A stretch of 64,000 nucleotides of DNA from Janthinobacterium lividum (GTDB taxonomy: Bacteria > Pseudomonadota > Gammaproteobacteria > Burkholderiales > Burkholderiaceae_D). Numbering within the stretch: position 1 is the first letter of the stretch; every line of letters begins with the position of its first letter. Positions 28,918 to 38,390 of this stretch are shown here, piece by piece. The position numbers and the translations under genes are program-made. The DNA lies in assembly GCF_034424625.1 (NCBI RefSeq), contig NZ_CP139976.1, positions 4,092,001-4,156,000 on the forward strand, in the 5' to 3' direction. The notes under the pieces were generated by a model. It saw nothing but the letters and a program-made list of their open reading frames with translations. It was not told where the DNA came from and did not search any database.

Positions 28918-29106
28918 ATGACGCTGAACAATTCTGAAACCGTGCGCATGGCCTACGCCGTGAAACTGACGAATGCGCAAGTCGAAGCGGCCAAGCGCCT
29001 GTATGCCGCGCATTTCGGCGCCACGGACAACCCGCAGGCGATGGCCGCCATCATCGCGGCGCTGGCGCGCAACTACAGTTCCGCCGTGGCGGCGAATGTG
29101 CTGTAG
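28918..29106 (+). CDS. Small conserved-looking hypothetical protein
   Basis: 62 residues, predicted soluble and mostly helical, with the run LTNAQVEAAKRLYAAHFGATDN. It is divergent from the half-E1 gene and shares its putative MarR operator region. The ribosome site is weak (AAGGTGAAAA). Codon use is GC-biased at third positions as in its neighbours, which supports coding. I recognise no family or function. Confidence 0.5.
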   Translation: MTLNNSETVRMAYAVKLTNAQVEAAKRLYAAHFGATDNPQAMAAIIAALARNYSSAVAANVL

Positions 29107-29134
29107 CCCATCACGCATGACGCATGACGCGGGC

Positions 29135-29270
29135 AAAAAAAAGCCCGCTATGGAAGCGGGCTGAATCTAATTCCTGTGAGGAAGTAGAGGAGACAGATGC
29201 ATGATGCCGCATCGCAGCATCATTATCCAATTGCATGTTGTGATGACAGAAATACGATTGTTCTATATCT
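29135..29270 (-). ncRNA. Small RNA-like repeat element, copy B
   Basis: Same organisation as copy A: upstream block GUAUUUCUGUCAUCAC, hairpin 1 (AUGCUGC-GAU-GCGGCAU), segment UCUGUCUCCUCU, hairpin 2 and the terminator AGCCCGCU/AGCGGGCU with eight U (29135-29142). It lies 34 bases after the metE stop, on the metE strand, and faces the small gene at 28918. The base pair of letters before UGUCUCCUCU differs from copy A (UC instead of CC). Confidence 0.72.
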
Positions 29271-29303
29271 CAGGCATAACGGCCTCCCCTACCCCTGCGA
29301 TCC

Positions 29304-31592
29304 TTATGCCACGTTGTCGCCGCGCAAGGTTTTCGCTGCCGCCACCATGTTGGCCAGCGCGGGGATCACTTCTTTCCAGCCGCGCGTCTTCAGGCCGCAA
29401 TCGGGGTTGACCCACAGGCGCTGGGCGGGAATGCGCTCGGCCGCCTTGCGCATCAGTTTGACCATCTGTTCCTGGCCAGGAATATTTGGCGAGTGGATGT
29501 CGTAGACGCCAGGGCCGATTGCGTTCGGATAGTTAAAGTCATCGAAGGCATCCAGCAATTCCATGTCGGAGCGCGACGTTTCAATGGTGATGACGTCCGC
29601 ATCCATGTCGGCGATCTGCGCGATGATGTCGTTGAATTCCGAATAGCACATGTGAGTGTGGATCTGCGTCTCGTCGGCCACGCCATTGGCCGTGATACGG
29701 AACGATTCCACGGCCCAGCGCAGGTACTCGGCCCACTGGGCTTTACGCAGTGGCAAGCCTTCGCGCAATGCCGCTTCGTCGATCTGGATCACGCGGATGC
29801 CGGCCTGTTCCAGGTCCTGCACTTCGGCGCGCATGGCCAGCGCCAGCTGGTGGCACGACACGGAACGGGGCTGGTCGTCGCGCACGAAAGACCAGTTCAG
29901 GATGGTGACGGGCCCCGTCAGCATGCCCTTCATCGGCTTGTCCGTCAGCGACTGGGCGTAGGTGCTCCACTCGACCGTCATGGCGCGCGGGCGGCTGATG
30001 TCGCCGAACAGGATGGGCGGCTTGACGCAGCGCGAACCGTACGATTGCACCCAGCCGAACTGGCTGAAGGCGTAGCCGTCGAGCTGTTCGCCGAAATACT
30101 CCACCATGTCGTTGCGTTCCGCTTCGCCGTGCACGAAGACATCCAGGCCCAGGGTTTCCTGTTCCTTGACGCAATGCGCGATTTCCGCCTGCATCAGTTT
30201 CTTGTAGCTGGCTGCATCCAGCTGGCCGCTGCGAAACTGGCTGCGGGCCTGGCGGATTTGCGCCGTCTGCGGAAACGAGCCTATGGTCGTCGTCGGGTAC
30301 AGCGGCAGTTGCAGCAGTGCGGCTTGCTTGGCGGCACGCACGGCATAGCTGCCGGCGCGCTGGCCCAGGCTTGCGTTGCTGCGGGCCACGGCCGCCTTCA
30401 CTGCGGGATTGTGCACGCGCGGCGACTGGCGGCGCGCTTGCACGGCCGCATGATTGACGTCCAGCGCCGCTTGCACGGAAGCACGGCCATTATTCAGCGC
30501 ACCGGCCAGGGTGCGCACTTCATCGAGCTTTTGACGGGCAAAGGCCAGCCACGACCGGATATCCGTATCCAGCTGTTGCTCACTGTCCAGGTCGACTGGC
30601 ACGTGCAGCAGGGAGCACGACGGCGCGATCCACAGGCGCGACTGCAGGCTGGCGTGCACGGGTTCCAGCCATGCCAGCACTTCCGTCAAATCCGTCTTCC
30701 AGATATTGCGGCCATTCACCACGCCCAGCGACAGCACGCTGGAACTTGGCAATTGCGCGATCACTTGCGCCACTTCCTCGCGGGCGTTGACGGCATCCAG
30801 GTGCAAGCCTTGCACGGGCAGCTTGCACGCCAGTGCCAGGTTATCTTGCAGCTTGCCGAAATACGTGGCCAGCAGCAGTTTGACGTTGTTGACCTTGCTC
30901 AAGGCAGCGTAGGCCGTGACCAGCGCCTGTTGCCAGGCGCTGCCCAGTTCCGTGACGAGTACCGGTTCGTCGATCTGCACCCACTCCACGCCCTGGGCGG
31001 CCAGTTCCTGCAACAGTTGCACATAGACGGGCAGCAAGCCTTGCAGCAGCGCCAGCTTGTCGGAGTCGTCCTTGGCCTTACCCAGCCACAAATAGGTGAC
31101 AGGGCCGATCAGCACTGGCTTGGCTTTTACACCGAGCTGGCGCGCCTGCGCCAGTTGCTGCAACAGGCGGCTGCTGTCGAGCTTGAACTGCGTGTCGGCC
31201 GCAAATTCCGGCACGATGTAGTGATAATTGGTGTCGAACCATTTCGTCATTTCACCGGCGTGGATACAGCTGCAATCGCTGTCGCTGGCCGAGCGGCCAC
31301 GGGCCACGCGGAAATAGTTGTCGAGCGCTGCGCCGCTCAGGCCTCGCACGCGCTGCGGCAAATTACCCAGGGTAAAGCTCAGGTCCAGCACCTGGTCATA
31401 GAAGGAAAAGTCGCCCACGGGCGCCAGGTCCAGCCCGTTCTGGTCTTGCCAGTGGCGCTGGCGCAATTGCGCGCCATGGCCTTCCAGCGCGTCCAGGCTG
31501 CTTTGGCCCTTCCAGTAGTCTTCCAGTGCGAACTTCAGTTCGCGTTTGGCGCCGATGCGCGGGTAGCCCAAATTATGTGTCGTGACGGTCAT
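29304..31592 (-). CDS. metE: Cobalamin-independent methionine synthase
   Basis: 762 residues, full length. The N-terminal domain begins with [22 protein letters not shown], and the C-terminal catalytic barrel has the zinc ligands in [10 protein letters not shown] (His, Cys) and [11 protein letters not shown] (Cys), plus the loops [13 protein letters not shown] and [14 protein letters not shown]. It transfers the methyl group of 5-methyltetrahydropteroyl-triglutamate to homocysteine in the cytoplasm. It is monocistronic between repeat copies B and C. The ~130 bases between copy C and the ATG show no cobalamin riboswitch; several TGAA/TTCA half-sites at 31609-31680 could be MetR sites but do not form the exact consensus dyad. 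Confidence 0.97.
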   Translation of the reverse strand: MTVTTHNLGYPRIGAKRELKFALEDYWKGQSSLDALEGHGAQLRQRHWQDQNGLDLAPVGDFSFYDQVLDLSFTLGNLPQRVRGLSGAALDNYFRVARGRSASDSDCSCIHAGEMTKWFDTNYHYIVPEFAADTQFKLDSSRLLQQLAQARQLGVKAKPVLIGPVTYLWLGKAKDDSDKLALLQGLLPVYVQLLQELAAQGVEWVQIDEPVLVTELGSAWQQALVTAYAALSKVNNVKLLLATYFGKLQDNLALACKLPVQGLHLDAVNAREEVAQVIAQLPSSSVLSLGVVNGRNIWKTDLTEVLAWLEPVHASLQSRLWIAPSCSLLHVPVDLDSEQQLDTDIRSWLAFARQKLDEVRTLAGALNNGRASVQAALDVNHAAVQARRQSPRVHNPAVKAAVARSNASLGQRAGSYAVRAAKQAALLQLPLYPTTTIGSFPQTAQIRQARSQFRSGQLDAASYKKLMQAEIAHCVKEQETLGLDVFVHGEAERNDMVEYFGEQLDGYAFSQFGWVQSYGSRCVKPPILFGDISRPRAMTVEWSTYAQSLTDKPMKGMLTGPVTILNWSFVRDDQPRSVSCHQLALAMRAEVQDLEQAGIRVIQIDEAALREGLPLRKAQWAEYLRWAVESFRITANGVADETQIHTHMCYSEFNDIIAQIADMDADVITIETSRSDMELLDAFDDFNYPNAIGPGVYDIHSPNIPGQEQMVKLMRKAAERIPAQRLWVNPDCGLKTRGWKEVIPALANMVAAAKTLRGDNVA

Positions 31593-31723
31593 GGCGGTAG
31601 TGCCTCCTGGTGAAGTATGGAAACATCATAGAGGCTTTCATCCATGAAAAATAATGGTAAAACTTCATGCATCCATTATTAATATTCATGTGAACCTCGG
31701 CTCGAATGCGGCGGGGCGCAGGC

Positions 31724-31860
31724 AAAAAAAAGCCCGCTGCGGGAGCGGGCTGAATCTAATTCCTGTGAGGAAGTAGAGGAGACAAGTGCATGATGCCGCA
31801 TCGCAGCATAGCTATCCAATTGTATGTTGTGATGATGGAAATATGATTCGTCAATATCTG
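31724..31860 (-). ncRNA. Small RNA-like repeat element, copy C
   Basis: Same organisation as copies A and B. It starts 16 bases after the lacI-type gene stop and ends upstream of metE, with both neighbours on the same strand. The key segment reads CUUGUCUCCUCU, and the terminator loop is CCCGC with eight U at 31724-31731. The first 38 bases in plus-strand order (31721-31758) are identical to copy D (51661-51698), which stands at the other end of the SQ island. Confidence 0.72.
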
Positions 31861-31876
31861 CCGTCAACCGTGGCCA

Positions 31877-32911
31877 TCAGGCGCTGGCCCGCGCGATCAG
31901 CTGGTAGGCCAGCGGCGCCAAGGCTGGCGGCGCGGCGCCCTCGTCCACTTCGCCCAGGCGCTGCAGGATGGCCTGTGCAGCCAGGCGGCCGATGTCATAG
32001 CGCGGTACGCGGATCGTCGTCAGCGCGGGCATGAGTTTTTCCGAGAACGGGAAGTCGCCGAAGCCCGCCACCGCGCATTGCTCGGGAATGCGGATGCCGA
32101 GGCGCGCCGCTTCGTAGATGGCGCCTGCCGCCATGTTGTCGTTGGCAAAAAACAGGGCGTCAGGACGCTCGGCGCGCGCCATTTGCTCGCTGAACACTTG
32201 CCCGCCCGCGTCGAGCGGCGCCGTCACCGACGCTTGCACGATTTCAGGACGCAAACCCAGCTGCCGCATGGTTTCCTCATACCCCTGGGCCCGCTTGCGC
32301 GCGCGGAAATCGCTGCCGATGCCGCTGTCCACATACACGATGCGCCGGTAGCCTTGCGCGTGCAGGTACAAGGTCATGTCGCGCCCCGTGGCGATATGCG
32401 AAAAGCCGATTTGCGGATACGGACGCTCGGGGCGGATATCCCACGTTTCGATGACGGGAATCTGCAAGCCCGCCAGCAAGGTTTCCGTGGCGGCGCTGTG
32501 GTCGGCGCCCGTCAGCACCAGCGCGCGCGGCGACCAGCCGAGAAAGGCGCGCACCACCTTCTCTTCCGTCTCGATCGAATAATCGTGGGTGGCCAGCAGC
32601 AACTGGTAATTGTGCTGCGACAAGGTAGTCGACAAGCCCTGGATGGTTTCCGCAAAGATGGAATTTGACACGCTGGGAACGATGGCGCCCACGATGCGAC
32701 CCTGGGTCGACGCGAGGCCGCCGGCCGCCTCGTTGCGGATATAGCCGAGCTGGTCGATGGCGTTCTTGATGCGCTCGCGCGTTTCCTGCGACACGCGGTC
32801 CGGCTCCTTGAAATAGCGCGACACGGAAATGGCCGAGGTCTGTGCCAATTTGGCCACATCGAACACGGTGCTGCGGCCGAGGCCGCGCCGCTTGCGTACT
32901 GGGTCGTTCAT
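31877..32911 (-). CDS. LacI/GntR-type repressor of the sulfoquinovose island
   Basis: 344 residues. The N-terminal LacI helix-turn-helix is GRSTVFDVAKLAQTSAISVS with hinge region NAIDQLGYIRNEAAGGLAS, followed by a periplasmic-binding-protein-like ligand domain (VGAIVPSVSNSIFAETIQG, ALFFANDNMAAGAIYEAARL). It is divergent from the dehydratase gene, and the gap holds a perfect 14-bp LacI-type palindrome. SQ or a pathway intermediate is the expected inducer. The subgroup looks GntR (gluconate repressor)-like, suiting a sugar-acid pathway. Its regulation of this locus is inference from position and operator. Confidence 0.92.
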   Translation of the reverse strand: MNDPVRKRRGLGRSTVFDVAKLAQTSAISVSRYFKEPDRVSQETRERIKNAIDQLGYIRNEAAGGLASTQGRIVGAIVPSVSNSIFAETIQGLSTTLSQHNYQLLLATHDYSIETEEKVVRAFLGWSPRALVLTGADHSAATETLLAGLQIPVIETWDIRPERPYPQIGFSHIATGRDMTLYLHAQGYRRIVYVDSGIGSDFRARKRAQGYEETMRQLGLRPEIVQASVTAPLDAGGQVFSEQMARAERPDALFFANDNMAAGAIYEAARLGIRIPEQCAVAGFGDFPFSEKLMPALTTIRVPRYDIGRLAAQAILQRLGEVDEGAAPPALAPLAYQLIARASA

Positions 32912-33114
32912 GGGTACTGCCTTCTCAAAAATCGGTGATCACCACGCATCATGCCATGGCCGGCTGCACAGGGGATGCCAGAGTGGCGCCGGTGTGCCAT
33001 GGCTCACCGCGATACTGGCAGGCCGGGCCGCAGAAATTCCACCCTGGAAATTGGCGCCAATGAAATCATGCCGATAGTGTAATGGCTACGCGCATTCCCT
33101 CTGCATTAAATCTG

Positions 33115-33144
33115 TTGACAGCCCCCGGCGATTCAAATTATATT
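33115..33144 (+). promoter_or_regulatory. Sigma70 promoter of the SQ operon
   Basis: A perfect TTGACA (33115-33120) is followed after 18 bases by TATATT (33139-33144). Transcription would begin near 33151, just before the LacI-type palindrome, leaving a ~100-base leader to the TTG start at 33251. Confidence 0.72.
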
Positions 33145-33159
33145 TCGCTGTACTTGCAA

Positions 33160-33173
33160 TGTTAGCGCTAACA
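33160..33173. promoter_or_regulatory. LacI-family operator at the SQ promoter
   Basis: TGTTAGCGCTAACA is a perfect 14-bp palindrome with the central CG typical of LacI/GntR sites, placed about 15 bases after the -10 box, where a bound repressor would block initiation. The 12-bp core GTTAGCGCTAAC occurs once more in the window, inside the porin gene. Confidence 0.82.
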
Positions 33174-33250
33174 AAGACTGACAGCAAGACCCGAGACAGC
33201 CGCACTGGAACGCCATACGCAGCGCGCCAGGCAACCAAAAAGGACACACA

Positions 33251-34987
33251 TTGAGCTCCGCTACCTCCCGCCGCACGCTGGAATCCCTGCGCAGCCAGCG
33301 CTGGCTGGCCCCAGACGACATGCGCTCGTTCGCCCACCGCCAGCGCCTGCAGCAGATGGGCCTGCGCCGCGAGGAATTCCTCGACCGCCCAGTCATCGCC
33401 ATCATCAATACCTGGAGCGACCTGTCGCCGTGCCACTCGCACCTGCGCGAGCGGGCCGAAGCCGTCAAACGGGGCATCCTGCTGGCCGGCGGCTTCCCCG
33501 TCGAGCTGCCGGCCCTGTCGCTGGGCGAAGTGATGGTCAAGCCCACCACCATGATCTACCGCAACTTCCTCGCCATGGAAACGGAGGAACTGCTGCGCTC
33601 GCTGCCCATCGACGGCGCCGTGCTGCTCGGCGGCTGCGACAAGACGACGCCAGGCATGCTGATGGGCGCCATCAGCATGGACATCCCCGCCATCTTCTGT
33701 CCTGCCGGCCCCATGCTCAACGACCGCTACCGCGGCCAGAGCGTGGGCGCGGGCACGCATACCAAGAAATTCTGGGACGATTACGTGGCCGGCGACATCG
33801 CCAAGCCCGAGTGGATCAAGCTGGAAGCGAAGATGACGCGCTCGCCCGGCACCTGCAACACCATGGGCACGGCGTCCACCATGACGTCCATCGTCGAAGC
33901 GATGGGCTTTACCTTGCCGGGCGCCACCAGCATCCCCGCCATGGATGCCAACCACGTGCGCATGGCCTCGCAATGCGGCGAGCGCATCGTCGGCATGGTG
34001 TGGGAAGACTTGAAGCCGTCGCGCTTCTTCACCCGCGCCGCGCTGTCGAACGGCGTGGCGGCCTACATGGCGCTCGGCGGCTCGACCAACGCGGCCATCC
34101 ACCTGGTGGCCATTGCCGGGCGCGCCGGCCTGGCCCTGTCGCTCGATGAAATGGATGCGATGGCACAAAAAGTACCGGTCATCGCCAACCTGTTCCCTTC
34201 CGGCGACAAGCTGATGGAAGATTTCTTCTATGCGGGCGGCATGCCGGCCCTGCTCAAGGAAATCATGCCGCAGCTGGACTTGACGGCCTTGACGGTGACG
34301 GGCCGTACCTTGGGCGAGAATATCGCCGACGCCGTCTGCCTGGACGACAGCGTGATCCGCAAGGTGTCGCAGCCGGTGGCCGATGGCGCGGCGCTGGCAG
34401 TGCTGCGCGGCAACCTGTGTCCTGGCGGCGCCGTCATCAAACCATCGGCCGCCAACCCGAAGTTCGCCAAACACCGCGGACGTGCCCTCGTATTCGACTC
34501 GAACGCGGAAATGCTGGCGCAAATCCACGCACCCGACCTCGATATCGATGAAAACACGGTACTGATCCTGCGCAATGGCGGCCCCATCGGCGCGCCAGGC
34601 ATGCCGGAATGGGGCAATCTGCCGGTGCCGAAAAAGCTGCTGCAGCAGGGCATCCGCGACATGGTGCGCATCTCCGACGCGCGCATGAGCGGCACCCACT
34701 ACGGCACCTGCGTGCTGCACGTGACGCCCGAAGCGGCCGTCGGCGGTCCGCTGGCGTTGGTACGCAACGGCGACATGATAGTGCTCGACATCGCCGCGCG
34801 CACCCTGAACATGGAGGTAACGGACGAGGAACTGGCGCTCCGCCGCGCCGAGTGGCAGGCGCCAGCGCAAAAATATGCGCGCGGCTATACCAAGCTGTAC
34901 ATGGAGCACGTGACGCAGGCGGACCAGGGCTGCGACCTGGACTTCTTGCTGGGCAACGCCGCCACGCCGGAGCCGCCGATTTTCTGA
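33251..34987 (+). CDS. IlvD/Edd-family dehydratase, predicted 6-deoxy-6-sulfogluconate dehydratase
   Basis: 578 residues. The start is a TTG with AAAAAGGA 6 bases upstream; no good ATG lies nearby. Cluster ligands typical of the [2Fe-2S] sugar-acid dehydratase branch are C61 (SPCHSH), C129 (GGCDKTTPG) and C202 (PGTCNTMGTA). Sequence style is that of L-arabinonate-type dehydratases, so family alone does not fix the substrate. In this locus, with a sulfoquinovosidase and SQ-type genes, it should convert sulfogluconate to 2-keto-3,6-dideoxy-6-sulfogluconate. It is the first gene after the LacI-controlled promoter. Confidence 0.88.
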   Translation: MSSATSRRTLESLRSQRWLAPDDMRSFAHRQRLQQMGLRREEFLDRPVIAIINTWSDLSPCHSHLRERAEAVKRGILLAGGFPVELPALSLGEVMVKPTTMIYRNFLAMETEELLRSLPIDGAVLLGGCDKTTPGMLMGAISMDIPAIFCPAGPMLNDRYRGQSVGAGTHTKKFWDDYVAGDIAKPEWIKLEAKMTRSPGTCNTMGTASTMTSIVEAMGFTLPGATSIPAMDANHVRMASQCGERIVGMVWEDLKPSRFFTRAALSNGVAAYMALGGSTNAAIHLVAIAGRAGLALSLDEMDAMAQKVPVIANLFPSGDKLMEDFFYAGGMPALLKEIMPQLDLTALTVTGRTLGENIADAVCLDDSVIRKVSQPVADGAALAVLRGNLCPGGAVIKPSAANPKFAKHRGRALVFDSNAEMLAQIHAPDLDIDENTVLILRNGGPIGAPGMPEWGNLPVPKKLLQQGIRDMVRISDARMSGTHYGTCVLHVTPEAAVGGPLALVRNGDMIVLDIAARTLNMEVTDEELALRRAEWQAPAQKYARGYTKLYMEHVTQADQGCDLDFLLGNAATPEPPIF

Positions 34988-35025
34988 CGCCGCCGCCTTC
35001 CCTACCTATATTAGAGAGCACAACT

Positions 35026-35838
35026 ATGGATATCCTGGACAACCGTTTCCGCGCCTTGCTGGCGGACAAAGCAGTACCGCTGGGCAGCTGGCTGATGGCC
35101 GGCACGCCCGTGACGGCCGAAGCCATGGGCTGCGCCGGCTTCGACTGGCTGGTGCTGGACATGGAACACGTGCCCATCGACTACCAGGACGCCTACCAGA
35201 TCCTGCAGGCAGTCGGCGGCACGCCGGCCTGCCCCGTCGTGCGCCTGGCCTGGAACGACCTGGTGCAGATCAAACGCGCGCTCGACATCGGCGCGCAAAC
35301 GCTGATGTTCCCGTTCGTGGAAAATGCCGGCGAGGCGCGCAGCGCCGTGGCAGCCACCCGCTATCCACAACCGGGCCAGGCCATTCCCGGCACGCGCGGT
35401 TTTGCCGCCATGCACCGCGCCAGCCGCTATGGCACCGTGCCCGACTACGCCACGCGCGCCAACGGCGCCGTCTTCTCGATTATCCAGCTGGAAACCCCGG
35501 CCGCCCTGGCGCAGCTGGAAGAAATCGCCGCCGTCGATGGCGTCGACGCCCTGTTCGTGGGACCGGGCGACCTGTCGGCCGCCATGGGCCACATCGGCAA
35601 TATCGGCCACCCGGACGTGCAGGCGGCCATTGCCGACGCGGCCCGCCGCGCCCGCGCCATCGGCAAACCGATCGGCATTGTCGGCCCCTCGCCGGAAATG
35701 GTGCACACTTTCATCAGTTACGGCTATGACTACGTGGCCATCGCTTCGGACATGGGCATGATGATGCGCCAGGCCAATGCCTTTATCACGGCCCTGAAAC
35801 CGTCGCTGGCGAAAGCCCTCGACACGGGAGCCTACTAA
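35026..35838 (+). CDS. HpcH/HpaI-family aldolase, predicted KDSG aldolase
   Basis: 270 residues from the ATG at 35026 (TTAGAGAG upstream). Class II pyruvate-dependent aldolase: GSWLMAGTPVTAEAMG, catalytic His48 in DMEHVP, R73, metal ligands E156 (QLETP) and D182 (VGPGDLS). In a sulfo-Entner-Doudoroff pathway it splits 2-keto-3,6-dideoxy-6-sulfogluconate into pyruvate and 3-sulfolactaldehyde. The family also cleaves ketodeoxy-arabonate, -rhamnonate and -glucarate; the substrate is assigned from context only. It lies 38 bases after the dehydratase. Confidence 0.88.
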   Translation: MDILDNRFRALLADKAVPLGSWLMAGTPVTAEAMGCAGFDWLVLDMEHVPIDYQDAYQILQAVGGTPACPVVRLAWNDLVQIKRALDIGAQTLMFPFVENAGEARSAVAATRYPQPGQAIPGTRGFAAMHRASRYGTVPDYATRANGAVFSIIQLETPAALAQLEEIAAVDGVDALFVGPGDLSAAMGHIGNIGHPDVQAAIADAARRARAIGKPIGIVGPSPEMVHTFISYGYDYVAIASDMGMMMRQANAFITALKPSLAKALDTGAY

Positions 35839-35913
35839 TCGTTCTGTTGTAACGCACTGTTGCAACGCACGTAGCGCGCTCAGACGCGTCATTCGCATCT
35901 TTTGGAGACAAGC

Positions 35914-37017
35914 ATGTCAGGTGTAAAACTGGAAAAGGTCGTCAAGAAGTACGACAACGGCGTCGAAGTCATTCATGGCATCGACCTGGAAATCAAGCAA
36001 GGCGAGTTCGTCGTCTTCGTGGGCCCTTCGGGTTGCGGAAAATCAACACTGATGCGCATGGTGGCGGGCCTGGAATCGATCACGGGCGGCACCATCTCCA
36101 TCGAGGGACAGGTCGTCAACGACTTGCCGCCGCGCGAACGCGACATCGCCATGGTGTTCCAGGACTATGCGCTGTATCCGCACAAGTCCGTGTTCGACAA
36201 CCTGGGCTTTGGCTTGAAACTGCGCAAGTTCCCCAAGGCGGAAATCGAACAGCGCGTGCGCGCCGCCGCCACCATCCTGAAAATCGACCACTTGCTCGAC
36301 CGCAAGCCGCGCGCCCTGTCCGGCGGCCAGCGCCAGCGCGTGGCCATGGGCCGCGCCATCGTGCGCCAGGCCAAGCTGTTCCTGTTCGATGAGCCGCTGT
36401 CGAACCTGGACGCCCTGCTGCGCTCGGAAATGCGCACGGAAATCAAGAAGCTGCACCAGCGCATCGGCGCCACCACCATTTACGTCACGCATGACCAGGT
36501 CGAGGCGATGACCCTGGCCGAGCGCATCGTCGTACTGTCCGGCGGCAACATCATGCAGGTCGGCACGCCAGACCAGATCTACAACGAGCCTGTGTCGAAA
36601 TTCGTTGCCGGTTTCACGGGCTCGCCGCCGATGAACTTCCTCGGCGCCAAGGTGGCGCGCAACGGCGCCGGCCAGGCCGAGATCGTGCTGGGCGCGGCCC
36701 GCCTGGCCCTGCCGCTCGAGCGCCAGGCCGCATGCGGCAAGCTCGACGGCCGCGCAGTGGAATTCGGCATCCGCCCGGAAGACATCACGCTGGAAGCGGC
36801 CAGTCCCGCCAGCGCCGCACTGGCCGCGACAGTCGTGGTGGTCGAACCGCTGGGCGCGGAAACCCTGGTCATCTTCCAGTGCGAAGGCGGCGAATTGACG
36901 GCGCGCCTGCCGCCCACGTTTGCCCTGGCGCCGGGACAGCAAGTCACGGTACAGCTGGACATGGAGAAATTCCATCTGTTCGATCCGCAAGGGGGCGCGG
37001 TACTGCCCTCCCGATAA
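35914..37017 (+). CDS. CUT1 sugar ABC transporter ATPase (MalK/UgpC-like)
   Basis: 367 residues from the ATG at 35914, preceded by GGAGACAAGC. Walker [10 protein letters not shown] is at 37-45, the Q-loop [10 protein letters not shown] and the signature LSGGQ at 135-139 follow, Walker B LFLFDE is at about 155-160, and the C-terminal regulatory OB domain (about 240-367) marks MalK/UgpC-type subunits. It energises uptake through the two permeases encoded downstream. Predicted cargo is SQ or sulfoquinovosyl glycerol. Its ribosome site shares 9 bases with the sequence complementary to the anti-SD segment of repeat copies C, E and F. Confidence 0.92.
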   Translation: MSGVKLEKVVKKYDNGVEVIHGIDLEIKQGEFVVFVGPSGCGKSTLMRMVAGLESITGGTISIEGQVVNDLPPRERDIAMVFQDYALYPHKSVFDNLGFGLKLRKFPKAEIEQRVRAAATILKIDHLLDRKPRALSGGQRQRVAMGRAIVRQAKLFLFDEPLSNLDALLRSEMRTEIKKLHQRIGATTIYVTHDQVEAMTLAERIVVLSGGNIMQVGTPDQIYNEPVSKFVAGFTGSPPMNFLGAKVARNGAGQAEIVLGAARLALPLERQAACGKLDGRAVEFGIRPEDITLEAASPASAALAATVVVVEPLGAETLVIFQCEGGELTARLPPTFALAPGQQVTVQLDMEKFHLFDPQGGAVLPSR

Positions 37018-37063
37018 GCCGCGAACGACCGGCATACCCATTCCAAAAACAGGAGACAACATC

Positions 37064-38314
37064 ATGCGTATCAAATCCCTCGTCCTGGCGCTCGGCGCCA
37101 CCTTCATCCTCGCTACCGGCGCGCACGCGCAAACCGTCAAGGTGTTCGTCGGCGGCCAGGAGCGCCCCGAAGTCATGCGCGAACTGTTCGCCAAATTCAT
37201 GGCCGCCAATCCCGGCGTCAAGATCGACCTGGAAACGGGCGGCGCCACGTCCGAACTGCAGCAAAAATACCTGAACACGGTGCTGTCGGCGGGCGACACC
37301 ACCCTGGACGTATTCCTGATCGATATCATCCGCCCGGCCCAGTACGCGTCGGCCGGCTGGATCGAAAGCCTGGACAAATACCTGGGCGCCGACCGCGACA
37401 AGATCATGGGCCAGTATTTGCCCGCCTACAAGCAAGCGAATATGGTCGACAACAAGGTCGTGGCCCTGCCCGCCTTTGCCGACGCCATGTTCCTCTACTA
37501 CCGCAAGGACTTGCTGGCCAAGTACAAGCTGGCGGCGCCGAAAACCTGGGATGAACTGGCCAGCGTGGCGCGCACCATCCAGGCCGGCGAAAAGAATCCG
37601 GAATTGCAAGGCATCAGCTTCCAGGGCAAAGCCATCGAAGGCGCCGTCTGCACCTTCCTGTTGCCGTACTGGAGCCAGGGCGGCGAACTGGTCACCAATG
37701 GCAAGCTGACCCTGGACAAGCCCAAGGCGGAAGCGGGCCTGGCCATGTGGCGCAAGCTGGTCGACCAGGGCGTGGCGAAAAAGAATATCGCCGAAGTGGC
37801 CACCGACGATACGCGCAAGGAATTCCAGGCCGGCAATGTGTTGTTTGCCGTCAACTGGGGCTATGCCTGGAATCACTTCCAGGATGGCGCCGACAGCAGC
37901 GTGAAAGATAAGGTTGGCGTCGTCAGCCTGCCGGCCATGGCGGGCGGCAAACCTGCCTCGTGCATCGGCGGCTGGCAGTGGGCCGTGTCTTCATTCTCGA
38001 AAAACAAGGAAGCATCGGCCAAGCTGGTGCGTTGGCTGTCGAGCCCGGAAGTGTCGAAGCAGCTGGCCATCAAGGCATCCAACCTGCCCGTCTACCCGTC
38101 CGTCTACCAGGACAAGGAAGTGCTGGCCGCCAATGGCTGGTTCGCCGATGCCTTGCCGGTGGTGCAAAGCGCCCGTTCACGCCCCGTCACGCCGCGCTAC
38201 AGCGAAGTGTCCGAAGCCGTGCGCGTCAACACGAATGCCGTGATGGCGGGCGTGAAAACGCCGGCGGCGGGCGTGGCCGAGATCGAAAACCGGGTCAAGC
38301 GCATCCTGCGCTAA
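37064..38314 (+). CDS. ABC transporter sugar-binding protein
   Basis: 416 residues from the ATG at 37064 (AGGAGACAAC upstream). The signal peptide MRIKSLVLALGATFILATGAHA is followed by a family 1 extracellular solute-binding fold (VKVFVGGQERPEVMRELFAKF, then DVFLIDIIRPAQYASAGWIE). It delivers substrate in the periplasm to the permeases encoded next. Trp-rich stretches such as IGGWQWAVSSF may line the sugar pocket. Predicted ligand is SQ or SQ-glycerol, by context; whether a sulfonate-binding Arg is present cannot be told without a structure. Confidence 0.9.
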   Translation: MRIKSLVLALGATFILATGAHAQTVKVFVGGQERPEVMRELFAKFMAANPGVKIDLETGGATSELQQKYLNTVLSAGDTTLDVFLIDIIRPAQYASAGWIESLDKYLGADRDKIMGQYLPAYKQANMVDNKVVALPAFADAMFLYYRKDLLAKYKLAAPKTWDELASVARTIQAGEKNPELQGISFQGKAIEGAVCTFLLPYWSQGGELVTNGKLTLDKPKAEAGLAMWRKLVDQGVAKKNIAEVATDDTRKEFQAGNVLFAVNWGYAWNHFQDGADSSVKDKVGVVSLPAMAGGKPASCIGGWQWAVSSFSKNKEASAKLVRWLSSPEVSKQLAIKASNLPVYPSVYQDKEVLAANGWFADALPVVQSARSRPVTPRYSEVSEAVRVNTNAVMAGVKTPAAGVAEIENRVKRILR

Positions 38315-38390
38315 GGAGACCGAACCCGTGCCGCCACGACGGCGGCGCGGGCGGCACACGCATACGCACACCGCAACAGACGAGGAAATC

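Larger units (their letters stand above)
32912..33250. other. Divergent control region of the SQ island (339 bases)
   Basis: The stretch between the lacI-type gene and the dehydratase holds a promoter and operator at its right end (separate entries). The left ~190 bases show no gene, repeat or recognisable structure; the lacI-type promoter presumably lies there. Confidence 0.6.

Noticed and set aside
29493..31613. 706-codon plus-strand open frame opposite metE
   Set aside because: metE is full length with all catalytic residues; the opposite frame has no recognisable features.
31609..31690. MetR operator before metE
   Set aside because: Several TGAA and TTCA half-sites exist, but none has the spacing of the accepted MetR dyad, and no metR gene is adjacent.
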